From contig CADCEV010000008.1 in assembly GCA_902800525.1 (NCBI GenBank), positions 25,057-89,056 of the forward strand: a stretch of 64,000 nucleotides of DNA. Direction: 5' to 3'. The notes beneath the pieces were generated by a model. The model was not told the DNA's origin. It ran no database searches and saw nothing but the letters and a program-made list of their open reading frames with translations. This document shows, piece after piece, positions 25,922 to 33,860 of this stretch; the first letter of the stretch is position 1; each line of letters begins with the position of its first letter. The DNA is from an uncultured Bacteroidales bacterium (GTDB lineage Bacteria; Bacteroidota; Bacteroidia; Bacteroidales; Paludibacteraceae). The translations under genes and the position numbers were made by a program.

Positions 25922-28900
25922 ATGAAACGATTTTTACTTCTTTTGACGTTGAGCGCAGCGGTGCTGTGCGCGTCAGCAAGTAACCGTTATGTTTCGCCGA
26001 CAGGCGATGATGGAGACGGTAAGTCCTGGGAACATGCGAAGACCACTATTGCCGGAGCAATTTGGAGTGTGGGCGTTGGCGACACGATGTTTATCGCCGA
26101 AGGAGTGTATAACGAGGCGATCTCGGCGCAAGACGGAGCTACCTATATGGGTGGTTACAATGCCGAGACAGGAGAGCGTGACCTTGAGTTGTACGAGAGT
26201 ATCTTGGACGGTACCGGTATGACTTCATGGTTACTGGTTAAATACGACAATCCACCTGCTAATCCAATTATGATTGATGGTTTGGTGTTCCAAAACGCCA
26301 AACATAACACATGGGGCGCAGCGGCTGTGTATATGCGTGGAAACATGACGGTACAGAACTGTCATTTCCGCGATTGTGAGAGCGGTTCGAATGCCGGTGC
26401 TATCTGGATAGAGCAAGGCGCGAGCGAAGTAGCTGCTGTTGTTCGTAACTGCCTTATTGAGAACTGTGTATGTACCGGTACCGAAAGCGGTGTCGGCGGA
26501 ATTTACAGTACAGAAGGACAAGGACTTATTGAGAACTGTGTTATCCGTGGTTGTAAGGGAAGTATAGGTGGAATTCGCAACAATGCGGGTATTGTGCAGA
26601 ATTGTGTGCTGTATAACAACCACTCGACCTATAACGGATGTATTTATGGAGCGGGTTCGTTCTTCAATAATACGATTTGTAATAACTACGGCGACCGTTA
26701 TGCCGGCAGCCGTACGACGGGTCGCGTGACGAATACGGTATTTTGGGGCAATTCGACGACTTATGAATATGTCAATTATGTAGATGCTTCTTCCGGAGCC
26801 ACTATGAATATCGGTGATGCAGGAACAGGTATCACGTTGGGCCTGAATACCAACAACAGTGCAGAAGACGGACCGAACTTTATGAACCCGACAAATTTCG
26901 TGGGTCTGCCGAAGACGGAAGTAGAGAAGACATCGATGGCTAAAGCCAGCTTTGCTTTAACGGCATTCTCGACGAAGTTATTGGATAAGGCGGACGATGC
27001 GAGTGCTCCGGCTAAAGATATAGATGGTGTAAGCCGTCCGAAAGGAACGAAAGCTGATATAGGCGCGTACGAGTATGATCCGAACGCCGTGGTGGTTTCC
27101 GTAACCGGCGTAAGTATTGTGCCTGCATCGATTGAGATTATCGAAGGAAAGACGGGTACGTTAGTAGCGCAAGTAGTACCGGAGAATGCGAACAACAAAC
27201 GCGTAGAGTGGTCAATTGACAATCCGGCGATAGCTACTATTCAGAACGGTAAGGTAACGGGAGTGGCAGTTGGAACCACCACCGCACGCGTAAAGACCCT
27301 GGACGGTGAGTTCACAGCCAGCGCATCGGTTATAATCAAGCCGAAACCGCCTGTAAAATATCCGCAAGAGGTATTGGACGCTGAGGCGAAGTATAAGATG
27401 GAGGACTTCACAGTTCCGAGTTATATTAAGTTCCTTGTGCCGAAGACTGCCGCTAAGATCGACAGCCTTGAAGAGGATAACGCACCTCTGCTGCCGACTA
27501 TTGCAGGCAATATCGCCAAGATGAACGAGGCAATCGCTAATCTACAGCCGAAACAAATGCCATATAACCAGATTGCTACTATCTACGGCGATCCGGCAAC
27601 GCATATGGGTTTCTGCTGGTTCACGAACGGCGGTATCACCGAGGGCAAGGTGCAATTGGTAGCCAAGGCGAATGCTACGGCAGCAGATTTTACCGAGTCT
27701 AACGGTGTGATAGAAGTGAGCGCTCAGACGACCAACGCCAATCTCCACTATACGCCTATTCAGGCTTCCGAAAGCCCAAAGTACGATATCTGTACTGCTG
27801 CGGGTCTGCCGCGTAACACGAAGTTTGATTACGTGAGCCATAAGGCGCAAGCAACTAATCTGACCCCGGGAACCGTTTATAGCTGGCGTGTGGGTTACGG
27901 CGAGTACTGGAGCGAGATTGCACAATTTGTCACCAAAGATGCTAACCAGGGTGATTTCTCGTTCATTTATATGTCGGACAGCCATATACAAGATTATGAG
28001 TATATTGAGGAAGCGCGTAAATGCGCCGCGGCAGTAGCCAAGAATGAGTCCGATGCCAAGTTCTGTCTCTTCCCGGGTGACTTTGCCGATACAGGCGGAG
28101 ACACGAACTCGGAGTGGCAGTGGGAGCAATGGTTTGACGGCTCAATGCGTGCGGCATTGAACAAGATGGCTTTTGTTCCGACCGATGGAAACCACGACGA
28201 CAGTAAGAGCCTGAACTACGACTACCATTTCAACACCGATTGGGGATTTGCGAATGCAGCGCAGACCAAGCCACAGTTCAAGGGTATTACGTACAGTTTC
28301 GTCTATGGCGATGTGCTGTTCCTCGTCTATTCGTTGCAGGATTGGTGGCGTGCAGAAGGAACAACGGAAGAGGGAATGCAGTCACCGTATTTGTCACTGG
28401 ATGTACGTAACTGGTTCTTGGACGAGATTGCCAAACACCCGAACACGAAGTACCGTGTGACCCTGTCGCACAAGAACATCTTCTCCGGTGCAGGTCACCA
28501 CACGGACGACGAGTGCCCGCTGATCCGTAATATGATGCTTCCGATCTTCAAGGAGTGTGAGATCGACTTGGCTATTCAAGGTCACGACCACTGCTACGAG
28601 GTAATGGGTCCCGTTAATCCGGATACGCGTACGGTGATTGAAAATGCGATAAGCGGTGTAGAATCGGTATCCGTGAATACAAATACGAATATGACCGGAA
28701 AGAGCGGTGGTACGTTTACCACTGACGACGGAACGCTTTATTTCATCGGTGCTACTTGCGGACGCAAGCGTTACTATCCATATACCAAACAGAAAATGGA
28801 GGAAGAATATACGGAAGATCCGTCGATCCTGTTTGATTATCACCACCATAACGTGCAAGACCTGTTTAGCATGTTCACTTCCCGTTTCGGTCAGCCGGGT

Positions 28901-29158
28901 GCTCCTTCTTATTCCCGCTTTAATGTAACGAGCGAGGGTATAGAGGTAGTGACATACAAGACAGATGACAGTGGCAACAAGGAGGTATTCAACACTATTA
29001 AGGTAAAACGTACCAAACCGCATACTTCCACTACGGGTATTGAGAATGTGAATGTTATGCCGAATGTGCAGAATGGAGAGAAATTCATCCACAACGGCCA
29101 GCTCTACATCCTCAAAGATGGCAGAATTTTCAATATGATGGGACAAAAAGTGCAATAA
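25922..29158 (+). CDS. Secreted beta-helix + Big_2 + metallophosphatase protein with C-terminal tag
   Basis: This 1078-residue paralogue of the previous gene has a signal peptide (MKRFLLLLTLSAAVLCASAS). The order is beta-helix (about 20-385, many ENCVIRGC-like rungs), a Big_2 Ig-like domain (about 392-473), a spacer, the purple-acid-phosphatase N-domain and the phosphoesterase domain: SDSH (684), GDFADTG (719), DGNHDD (755), SHKN (850), GHDHC (886). All metal ligands are present. The end carries the tag: TGIENVNVMPNVQNGEKF, then HNGQLYILKDGRIFNMMGQK and VQ. It is exported and probably surface-attached. Gene spacing of 29 bases on the left and 49 on the right keeps it in the operon. Confidence 0.87.
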   Translation: MKRFLLLLTLSAAVLCASASNRYVSPTGDDGDGKSWEHAKTTIAGAIWSVGVGDTMFIAEGVYNEAISAQDGATYMGGYNAETGERDLELYESILDGTGMTSWLLVKYDNPPANPIMIDGLVFQNAKHNTWGAAAVYMRGNMTVQNCHFRDCESGSNAGAIWIEQGASEVAAVVRNCLIENCVCTGTESGVGGIYSTEGQGLIENCVIRGCKGSIGGIRNNAGIVQNCVLYNNHSTYNGCIYGAGSFFNNTICNNYGDRYAGSRTTGRVTNTVFWGNSTTYEYVNYVDASSGATMNIGDAGTGITLGLNTNNSAEDGPNFMNPTNFVGLPKTEVEKTSMAKASFALTAFSTKLLDKADDASAPAKDIDGVSRPKGTKADIGAYEYDPNAVVVSVTGVSIVPASIEIIEGKTGTLVAQVVPENANNKRVEWSIDNPAIATIQNGKVTGVAVGTTTARVKTLDGEFTASASVIIKPKPPVKYPQEVLDAEAKYKMEDFTVPSYIKFLVPKTAAKIDSLEEDNAPLLPTIAGNIAKMNEAIANLQPKQMPYNQIATIYGDPATHMGFCWFTNGGITEGKVQLVAKANATAADFTESNGVIEVSAQTTNANLHYTPIQASESPKYDICTAAGLPRNTKFDYVSHKAQATNLTPGTVYSWRVGYGEYWSEIAQFVTKDANQGDFSFIYMSDSHIQDYEYIEEARKCAAAVAKNESDAKFCLFPGDFADTGGDTNSEWQWEQWFDGSMRAALNKMAFVPTDGNHDDSKSLNYDYHFNTDWGFANAAQTKPQFKGITYSFVYGDVLFLVYSLQDWWRAEGTTEEGMQSPYLSLDVRNWFLDEIAKHPNTKYRVTLSHKNIFSGAGHHTDDECPLIRNMMLPIFKECEIDLAIQGHDHCYEVMGPVNPDTRTVIENAISGVESVSVNTNTNMTGKSGGTFTTDDGTLYFIGATCGRKRYYPYTKQKMEEEYTEDPSILFDYHHHNVQDLFSMFTSRFGQPGAPSYSRFNVTSEGIEVVTYKTDDSGNKEVFNTIKVKRTKPHTSTTGIENVNVMPNVQNGEKFIHNGQLYILKDGRIFNMMGQKVQ

Positions 29159-29207
29159 TTGCATAAAAACCAATTATATTTAATTAACCAATTAAAAAAA
29201 ATCTATT

Positions 29208-31100
29208 ATGAAAAAACTATTTCTATTTTTCGCTGCGATGCTGGTAGCAGTAGCAGTGAATGCGCAAACGGATTTCTCAACCCCGGGTTATTCCTGCGCA
29301 GCAGATGACGCTGTTCTTGCTAATGTCTACGGATTATCTCTTGTCACATCCGCAGAGCCTCACTACATTCAATGTGCAGAAGCAACTTATAACGTTGTAC
29401 TGGCAACTTGGACTGTTTCAGCTACACGTGGTTGCTATATCTCTGCTTCTTTGGACATGGGTCCAGCTTACGGATCTAACAAACATATCTTTGAGGTTAC
29501 AATAAAGGATAGCAAAGGTAATACCAAAGGTACGTTAGTTGAAGCTGCAGAAAGTACGGCTGCTGACAAAGTAGTAGCTTTGGATGGCACCATTCTTATC
29601 CCGGCTGAAGGCGAATATACCGTAGAATTAATAAGCAGACGCCAATATGGTAAAGGTACTATCAAGAATATCATCCTAACTTATGCAGCTGATGCTCCGT
29701 CGGAGATCATTGATGTTGCTTCTGTTGAACTCAACAAGAGCGAGGTAATGCTGGATCTTGAGGAAGTAGAATTACTCGTAGCTACCGTTAGTCCGGACAA
29801 TGCTACCGATCCTACGGTAACTTGGGAAAGTAGTGATGAAGCTGTTGCAACAGTAAGCGAAACCGGTTTGGTTAAAGCAATTGCTGAGGGTACTGCTACT
29901 ATTAAAGCAAAAGCTGGCGAGAAAGAAGCTACATGTGCAGTTACCGTAGCAGCTGCGGCTGTTCCGGAGGTTAATTTCGCTGATCCTTGCGTTTTGGCTG
30001 GTAAAGTAGCGCATCTGGAAGGAGCTATCTGGAAAAATGAGAACTATAAACTTTATGGTGACGGTGGTAGCAACAAAAATTATGGAACAGCATCTTGGAC
30101 GATTAATGTAACCAAACCGTGCGTTGTAAATGGTGTACTTAATGGAGTAGAAGGTGGTCATATTTTTGGTGTAGATTTGTATCAAGGCGAAAAGTTGATC
30201 GGTTCTCTGGAACAACCGGAAGGAAAAACTTGGAGTGCAGGTGAGATTGCTTTAGATGGAACACTTACCTTCGCAACCGCAGGCAATTATACTATCAAAC
30301 TCCGTAATACGCAAGAGTGGTCTTCGGGTAAAGTGGCCGGTGTAACCCTTACATATGTAAGTGATCTGCCGAAAACACTCTATTTGAAGCCGGGTGTATG
30401 GGCTGCTGATGGCGCTAAGTTTGCCGTTTGGGATATTACCCATAGTGCATGGTCTGATTTTATGACTTTAGCTGCCGGAGAGACCGACATCTATACCACT
30501 ACGGTTTCTGCTGCTGCCGCTAAAGTAATCTTCGTTCGTTTGAATGGTGAAGCCACTGCGCCTGACTGGAAAGACAAATGGAATCAATCGGGTGATCTGG
30601 ATATCGTAGAAGGCAAACTGTACGTTATTACTACCGCTGAGGGAGCAGGTGCTTGGGGAAATCTTGATCCTGTTTTGGAGAACGGATACTATCTCGTTGG
30701 TAAATTCAATGGTGTTGAACAATGGGATTATGCAAGTCTGAGCGCGGAGAAGAAACTCGCTACAAGCCCTGAGACTGAGAACGAATACATCATTACAGTA
30801 GCTTTGAAAGCAGATGATAAATTCAAAGTTATCTCTTTAGAGAATGACGTTTTCATGACTTGGTATGGAGAAAATGATTATGTAGTTACTGCCGCTACTG
30901 CCGGAGCATCAAAGACCATTTATTTCAGTCCGGTTTATAAAGATGCTTGGGGTGGTCATTATTACATCCAAGCTAACGATCCGACAGCTATTTCTAACAC
31001 AGAGGCTGAGGTGAAGGCACAGAAAGTTATTGAGAACGGACAGATCTTTATTCTCAAGAACGGCGTTAAGTACAACGTATTAGGTGCAAGTGTAAAGTAA
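29208..31100 (+). CDS. Secreted multi-module glycan-binding protein with C-terminal tag
   Basis: This 630-residue protein has a signal peptide (ending near VNAQ). Module 1 (about 20-165) is a beta-sandwich similar to the first module of the beta-helix protein at 14534. A Big_2 domain covers about 168-247. A second beta-sandwich lies at about 250-390, then a module of the LYLKPGVWAADGAKFAVW type (about 390-485), frequent in Bacteroidales exoproteins, and a YYLVGKFNGVEQWDYA module (about 487-590) like the starch-binding modules of SusE/SusF. The end is the tag, KVIENGQIFILKNGVKYNVL followed by GASVK. No catalytic domain is visible, so a binding role is likely. It is the last gene of the operon and is followed by a terminator. 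Confidence 0.8.
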   Translation: MKKLFLFFAAMLVAVAVNAQTDFSTPGYSCAADDAVLANVYGLSLVTSAEPHYIQCAEATYNVVLATWTVSATRGCYISASLDMGPAYGSNKHIFEVTIKDSKGNTKGTLVEAAESTAADKVVALDGTILIPAEGEYTVELISRRQYGKGTIKNIILTYAADAPSEIIDVASVELNKSEVMLDLEEVELLVATVSPDNATDPTVTWESSDEAVATVSETGLVKAIAEGTATIKAKAGEKEATCAVTVAAAAVPEVNFADPCVLAGKVAHLEGAIWKNENYKLYGDGGSNKNYGTASWTINVTKPCVVNGVLNGVEGGHIFGVDLYQGEKLIGSLEQPEGKTWSAGEIALDGTLTFATAGNYTIKLRNTQEWSSGKVAGVTLTYVSDLPKTLYLKPGVWAADGAKFAVWDITHSAWSDFMTLAAGETDIYTTTVSAAAAKVIFVRLNGEATAPDWKDKWNQSGDLDIVEGKLYVITTAEGAGAWGNLDPVLENGYYLVGKFNGVEQWDYASLSAEKKLATSPETENEYIITVALKADDKFKVISLENDVFMTWYGENDYVVTAATAGASKTIYFSPVYKDAWGGHYYIQANDPTAISNTEAEVKAQKVIENGQIFILKNGVKYNVLGASVK

Positions 31101-31127
31101 TTCGGTGAAAAGCCAAGTTTTAATCAG

Positions 31128-31153
31128 AAAAAGCGCATTTCGGTGCGCTTTTT
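31128..31153 (+). terminator. Terminator of the agaS operon
   Basis: AAAAAGCGCA pairs with TGCGCTTTTT around TTTCGG. It lies 27 bases after the last stop codon and ends in a run of T. Confidence 0.9.
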
Positions 31154-31221
31154 CGTTGTATATGAGAGGTGTGAAGGAGGTGTGAAAAAGGGGGAAGAGA
31201 GGTGAGGAGTGTGTAAAGAGG

Positions 31222-31347
31222 GAGTGAAAGGGTGGTGAAAGGGTGGTGAAGGGGTGGTGAAAGGGTAGCTAAAAAGCAGCGAGTTACCCTTATTACCTCG
31301 CACTTATGACGCACTTATGACGCACTTATGACGCACTTATCACGCAC
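31222..31347. repeat. Two tandem-repeat tracts between convergent genes
   Basis: The first tract (31222-31268) has five copies of a GGTGAAAGGGT-like unit. The second (31300-31346) has four copies of the 11-base unit GCACTTATGAC. They lie between the operon terminator and deoR. A 25-base near-perfect palindrome of GTATTATATAC with GTATATAATAC follows at 31372-31396 and may serve as the deoR terminator. I see no gene in 31101-31458. Confidence 0.8.
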
Positions 31348-31458
31348 TAATTTTTCACAGTTAACACGTTGGTATTATATACTATGTATATAATACTGCC
31401 ATGATGATGTGTTTGGCGCCCAAAAAGCGATAAATATGGTATATTTTCGGCGTGGAAG

Positions 31459-32235
31459 TTATACCGCGCGGACTTCGATACCGAGTGATCTGAGTTTGGA
31501 GGAAATACCTGTGGGGATAGCTGTGTCTGTGATGATGCAATGCAGATCCGAGGCGTCGGCGATATGGACGTAACTGCGTTTATTGAATTTGGAGGAATCG
31601 AAGACCGCAATCACTTTCGCCGCCTGTTGGATCATGATTTGGTTGAGGAGGGCTTCTTCGAGGCTTGCCGCCGAGACACCGTTTTCTATATTGAACGAGT
31701 CCACACCGAGGAAGAGTTTGTATCCGCTGAAGTTTCGTAGCGTTGAGATAGCGAGCGGACCGACCGTAGCATGGCTGTTGACGCGCACATGTCCGCCAAG
31801 GAGCATGACATCAAAACGCTTGTATTCCATGAGTTCGGTAGCGATATTCATGGCGTTTGTGATGATGTGGAGATTGTTGAAGCGCTGTAGATGTCTTGCC
31901 ACTTCGAGTGTAGTAGTGCCGGAATCGAGCATGATAAAATCGCCGTCCTTGATCATCTTCGCCGCTTCTTCTCCGATGCGCTCTTTCTCCTTGAAGTTGA
32001 ACATCTGCTTTTTGGAGATCGCCACATCTTCGTTTTGGTTGTCGATGGGTTTGCGCATGGCTCCTCCCCGTGTGCGGACAAGCAGATTTCGGGCCTGTAA
32101 GATAGTGAGGTCCTTCCGAATAGTGACTTCCGAGATACCTGTTTCGCGGCTGAGTTCCGTAACAAGCACTTCCTCTTTGTGTTCCAATTGGCGTAAGATC
32201 AAGGCTCTACGCTCTTTTGCGGACGAAGCGTTCAT
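31459..32235 (-). CDS. DeoR/GlpR-family transcriptional regulator, AgaR-like
   Basis: This 258-residue cytoplasmic repressor-type protein has a winged helix-turn-helix at about residues 5-60 (RRALILRQLEHKEEVLVTEL, TGISEVTIRKDLTIL) and a DeoRC sugar-phosphate-sensing domain (MLDSGTTTLEVARHL, IITNAMNIATEL, LLGGHVR, FLGVDSFNIENG). Members bind sugar phosphates and repress sugar catabolism; AgaR controls GalNAc genes. Its location between the agaS operon and the PUL suggests it controls both. The start is the ATG at 32235. The frame stays open upstream, but the promoter and TSS lie inside that stretch, so a longer protein is not real. The leader of about 200 bases holds a strong hairpin (32291-32381). 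Confidence 0.9.
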   Translation of the reverse strand: MNASSAKERRALILRQLEHKEEVLVTELSRETGISEVTIRKDLTILQARNLLVRTRGGAMRKPIDNQNEDVAISKKQMFNFKEKERIGEEAAKMIKDGDFIMLDSGTTTLEVARHLQRFNNLHIITNAMNIATELMEYKRFDVMLLGGHVRVNSHATVGPLAISTLRNFSGYKLFLGVDSFNIENGVSAASLEEALLNQIMIQQAAKVIAVFDSSKFNKRSYVHIADASDLHCIITDTAIPTGISSKLRSLGIEVRAV

Positions 32236-32290
32236 GGCGATTAGCTTTTTTGTAGTTAAAAAAAGCACGAGCCGGAAGTCCAAAAAACGA

Positions 32291-32381
32291 AGTCGGTCAA
32301 CTCTGTAACGATGTCCTTCCGACTCATGCAGACATGAGTAACGAGGACACATTTCTTTCGTTACATAAAGTTTGACCGACT
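32291..32381 (-). promoter_or_regulatory. Long hairpin in the deoR leader, attenuator-like
   Basis: On the minus strand four nested perfect stems line up: AGTCGGTCAA/TTGACCGACT (10 bp), TGTAACGA/TCGTTACA (8 bp), TGTCCT/AGGACA (6 bp) and ACTCAT/ATGAGT (6 bp) closing a GTCTGC loop. The hairpin is directly followed by TCGTTTTTT. It lies about 57 bases downstream of the predicted transcription start and about 55 bases before the ATG. This has the form of an intrinsic terminator or a structured small RNA. Confidence 0.7.
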
Positions 32382-32444
32382 CGTTTTTAAGAAATATGTC
32401 TATGTGCTGTAGTACACTAACAGCATTTTTTTTAAAATTCGGTG

Positions 32445-32476
32445 CAAAGTTACAACAAATTTTCGATATATGCAAA
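32445..32476 (-). promoter_or_regulatory. deoR promoter
   Basis: Minus-strand TTTG (32473-32476), 20 bases, TAACTTTG (32445-32452). The predicted start is near 32438, about 200 bases before the ATG at 32235. Confidence 0.8.
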
Positions 32477-32495
32477 TAAAAACGTTTCATTGAAA

Positions 32496-32515
32496 CTTTC
32501 GAAACGTTATGAAAG
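32496..32515. promoter_or_regulatory. Candidate DeoR operator between deoR and the PUL
   Basis: On the minus strand this reads CTTTCATAACGTTTCGAAAG, 16 of 20 identical to the inverted pair at 18139-18158 and 18351-18370. It sits 20 bases upstream of the deoR -33 box and near the start of the intergenic region towards the PUL. A GTTTCATTGAAAC palindrome overlaps its left side. Confidence 0.5.
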
Positions 32516-32622
32516 GTTATTTTTAATCGTTAAATTATTGAAATATAGCGATTTACGATATTTTGAATATTTTTCTGCTATTTAGCATATTTTAGTATAT
32601 AGTATAATTCCTAAAAAAGTAG

Positions 32623-32630
32623 TAATTTTG
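32623..32630 (+). promoter_or_regulatory. Possible -7 box of the PUL promoter
   Basis: TAATTTTG lies 33 bases before the amidohydrolase start. No TTTG is found at the expected -33, so the promoter may be weak or activator-dependent. Confidence 0.45.
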
Positions 32631-32662
32631 CAACCGTTAACAAAGTTAAAACCTAATCGATC

Positions 32663-33763
32663 ATGAAAAAATATTGTTTATTTCTTGCGGTAATAGCCTT
32701 ATTAACAGCGAGTTGCGCTGCTCCGAAAGGTGAAAATGCGTCGGCAAACCCGGCAGACAAGATTTTGCTGAAAGATTTTAATCCGATTGTGGTGAACAAT
32801 CTCCCAGTGACGAAAGTGGATCGTGCCAAGTACACGATTATCGACATGCACTCCCATGATTATGCTGTTAATCAGGAGGAGATAGCACAATGGGTGAAAG
32901 TGATGGATGAAGTGGGTGTGGAGCACACGGCGATCATGCATTGCTCATGGATCGGTCGTCCGTTTGAGGAGGTAGTAGAGGCTTATGCGCCGTTCAAGGA
33001 GCGTTTCCGTCTGTGGTGTTGCTTCGATTATTCGGACATGAGCGAAGAAGGTATTCAGAAGGCGTGTGCGTTGTTGGAGCGTTACCACAATGAGCTTGGC
33101 GCAGTTGGTGTCGGCGAATTGGGCGACAAGGGCGAAGGCGATACCTATGCGCGTCCGGTAGAAGGCAAAGATATTCATATTGACGATCCTCGCATCCGTC
33201 CGCTGATCCGGAAAGCCGGCGAGTTGAAGATGCCGATCAGCATTCATATTGCCGAGCCGTACTGGATGTACCTGCCGATGGATGAGACGAATGACGGTCT
33301 GGTGAATGCGGTTACATGGCATGTGGACACGACCAACTGTTATGGTTATAACAAGCTGATGGAGACGTTTGAGAACGCACTTCGCGAGAACCCGAACACG
33401 CTTTTCATTGCTTGCCACTATCTGAATATGAACCACGACCTGCCGCGTTTAGGTGCGTTGTTGGACAAATATCCGAACATGTATATGGATATTTCCGCCC
33501 GCGTAGCGGAGTCCGCGCACACGCCACGCGCGACGCGCGAGTTCCTTATTAAATATCAGGACCGCGTTCTTTTCGGAACCGACAACGGTATGGAGGCGGA
33601 TATGTACCGCAAGATTTTCCGTGTTTTGGAGACGAACGACGAGCATTTCTATGTGCCGGAGTATGGTTATCATTGGGCATTGAGCGGATTTAATCTGCCG
33701 GACGAAGTGCTCTATAAGTTGTATAGAGGAAATGCTGAGAGGATTATCAAGGAGTATAAGTAG
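32663..33763 (+). CDS. Amidohydrolase-family lipoprotein
   Basis: This 366-residue protein has a lipobox LLTASC (Cys18). The rest is an amidohydrolase_2-type TIM barrel: IIDMHSHDY (metal ligands, about residues 60-67), VGVGELG, ISIHIAEP, FIACHYLN (metal-binding His) and VLFGTDNG (catalytic Asp, about residue 307). Family members hydrolyse or decarboxylate a wide range of small molecules; the substrate here is unknown. The lipid anchor places it in the envelope, unlike the cytoplasmic deacetylase NagA, so it should not be taken as GalNAc-6-phosphate deacetylase. First gene of the nine-gene run that contains SusC/SusD. Confidence 0.85.
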   Translation: MKKYCLFLAVIALLTASCAAPKGENASANPADKILLKDFNPIVVNNLPVTKVDRAKYTIIDMHSHDYAVNQEEIAQWVKVMDEVGVEHTAIMHCSWIGRPFEEVVEAYAPFKERFRLWCCFDYSDMSEEGIQKACALLERYHNELGAVGVGELGDKGEGDTYARPVEGKDIHIDDPRIRPLIRKAGELKMPISIHIAEPYWMYLPMDETNDGLVNAVTWHVDTTNCYGYNKLMETFENALRENPNTLFIACHYLNMNHDLPRLGALLDKYPNMYMDISARVAESAHTPRATREFLIKYQDRVLFGTDNGMEADMYRKIFRVLETNDEHFYVPEYGYHWALSGFNLPDEVLYKLYRGNAERIIKEYK

Positions 33764-33860
33764 TCGTCTAGTTGAAAGTTGATAGTTGATAGAAGTCGTC
33801 TAGTTGAAAGTTGATAGTTGATAGTTGATAGTTGAAAGAAGTCGTCTAGTTGAAAGTTTT
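33764..33860 (+). repeat. TTGAAAG/TTGATAG intergenic spacer repeat
   Basis: Three copies of GTCGTCTAGTTGAAAG alternate with TTGATAG units between the amidohydrolase stop and the glycosidase start. It belongs to the same family as 19765-19822 and starts at the stop codon. Confidence 0.85.

Noticed and set aside
31300-31346. Four regular 11-base repeats, considered as a CRISPR array
   Set aside because: Units are contiguous with no spacers and are far too short; no cas genes are nearby.
32236-32490. N-terminal extension of the DeoR protein (MKRFYLHISKICC...)
   Set aside because: The extension covers the promoter, transcription start and leader hairpin; the ATG at 32235 gives a normal DeoR N-terminus.
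32663-33763. The amidohydrolase as GalNAc-6-phosphate deacetylase (NagA/AgaA)
   Set aside because: It is a lipoprotein of the amidohydrolase_2 type, so it acts outside the cytoplasm, and lacks NagA-specific features.
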